Positions 63,973 to 64,000 of a stretch of DNA of 64,000 bases are shown piece by piece (position 1 is the first letter of the stretch; each line of letters begins with the position of its first letter). The notes under the pieces were generated by a model that worked only from the letters and a program-made list of their open reading frames with translations, had not been told where the DNA came from and searched no databases. The position numbers and the translations under genes were made by a program. The stretch is from Alphaproteobacteria bacterium. GTDB lineage: Bacteria; Pseudomonadota; Alphaproteobacteria; UBA6615. The stretch is taken from the NCBI GenBank assembly GCA_021774445.1, contig JAJFJA010000056.1, positions 82,347 through 146,346 of the forward strand, in the 5' to 3' direction.

Positions 63973-64000
63973 TCAAGAGAATGGGTGGGTCTGCCGTACA

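Overview
The window is GC-rich, densely coded chromosome from an alphaproteobacterium, most likely of the Rhodospirillales or a close relative. This rests on cckA directly behind flhB, a recA promoter with the alphaproteobacterial LexA box GAAC-N7-GAAC, the order recA-alaS-icd, a complete aapJQMP amino-acid transporter, and family-level hits such as DUF3775 and Xre/RES. I see no prophage, plasmid backbone or CRISPR array. Most of the window is core chromosome with small accessory patches.

Layout. 1-2724: flagellar rod and export genes flgC(end)-fliE-fliQ-fliR-flhB. 2753-5320: the hybrid kinase CckA. 5342-10797: SOS-controlled recA with a strong terminator, alaS, a REP-like palindrome, and icd on the other strand. 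10883-15659: a LOG-family phosphoribohydrolase, a long Ala/Pro-rich LysM protein with 60-bp tandem repeats, and a CDP-alcohol phosphatidyltransferase. 15667-20840: an RND efflux pump and adaptor behind a PadR repressor, with two matching 17-bp palindromes at its promoter. 21061-25476: small secreted and unknown proteins, a ChaC-type gamma-glutamylcyclotransferase, a chimeric three-domain Nfu protein and a SYLF-domain protein. 25480-32730: two ABC systems back to back, an FtsX-type exporter with HlyD-like adaptor and a NitT/TauT-type importer. 32748-36770: a winged-helix/hydrolase fusion, a small cytochrome c and small unknown genes. 36771-37250: a gene-free patch with possible insertion-sequence debris next to tRNA-Gln(CTG). 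37388-44142: ppx/gppA, rlmE, guaB, an RsmB-like methyltransferase, a GNAT protein and guaA. 44148-45358: an Xre-RES toxin-antitoxin module inserted between guaA and a universal stress protein. 46390-50591: the aap transporter. 50660-52020: two secreted unknowns. 52238-58702: a six-gene minus-strand cluster described below. 58828-63972: dusA, a peptidoglycan-recycling operon (namZ-murQ with cupins), a FlaG-like flagellar gene and a zinc-ribbon-like protein.

The best candidate for an undescribed system is 52238-58770. A TATAAT promoter element abutting a perfect 15-bp palindrome precedes two tandem, diverged 4Fe-4S proteins of the QueG/reductive-dehalogenase type, a PaaK-like acyl-adenylating ligase, a haem dioxygenase of the indoleamine 2,3-dioxygenase family, an amidohydrolase of the 8-oxoguanine deaminase/AtzB group and an AhpD-like peroxidase-related protein. 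Genes overlap or are spaced by a few tens of bases. Together they look like a catabolic route for an N-heteroaromatic (indole- or pyrrole-like) compound: oxidative ring opening, C-N hydrolysis, CoA activation and reduction. The substrate cannot be read from sequence. Secondary points of interest are the chimeric Nfu protein, the operator architecture of the toxin-antitoxin and PadR loci, and the apparently cytoplasmic NamZ next to MurQ.
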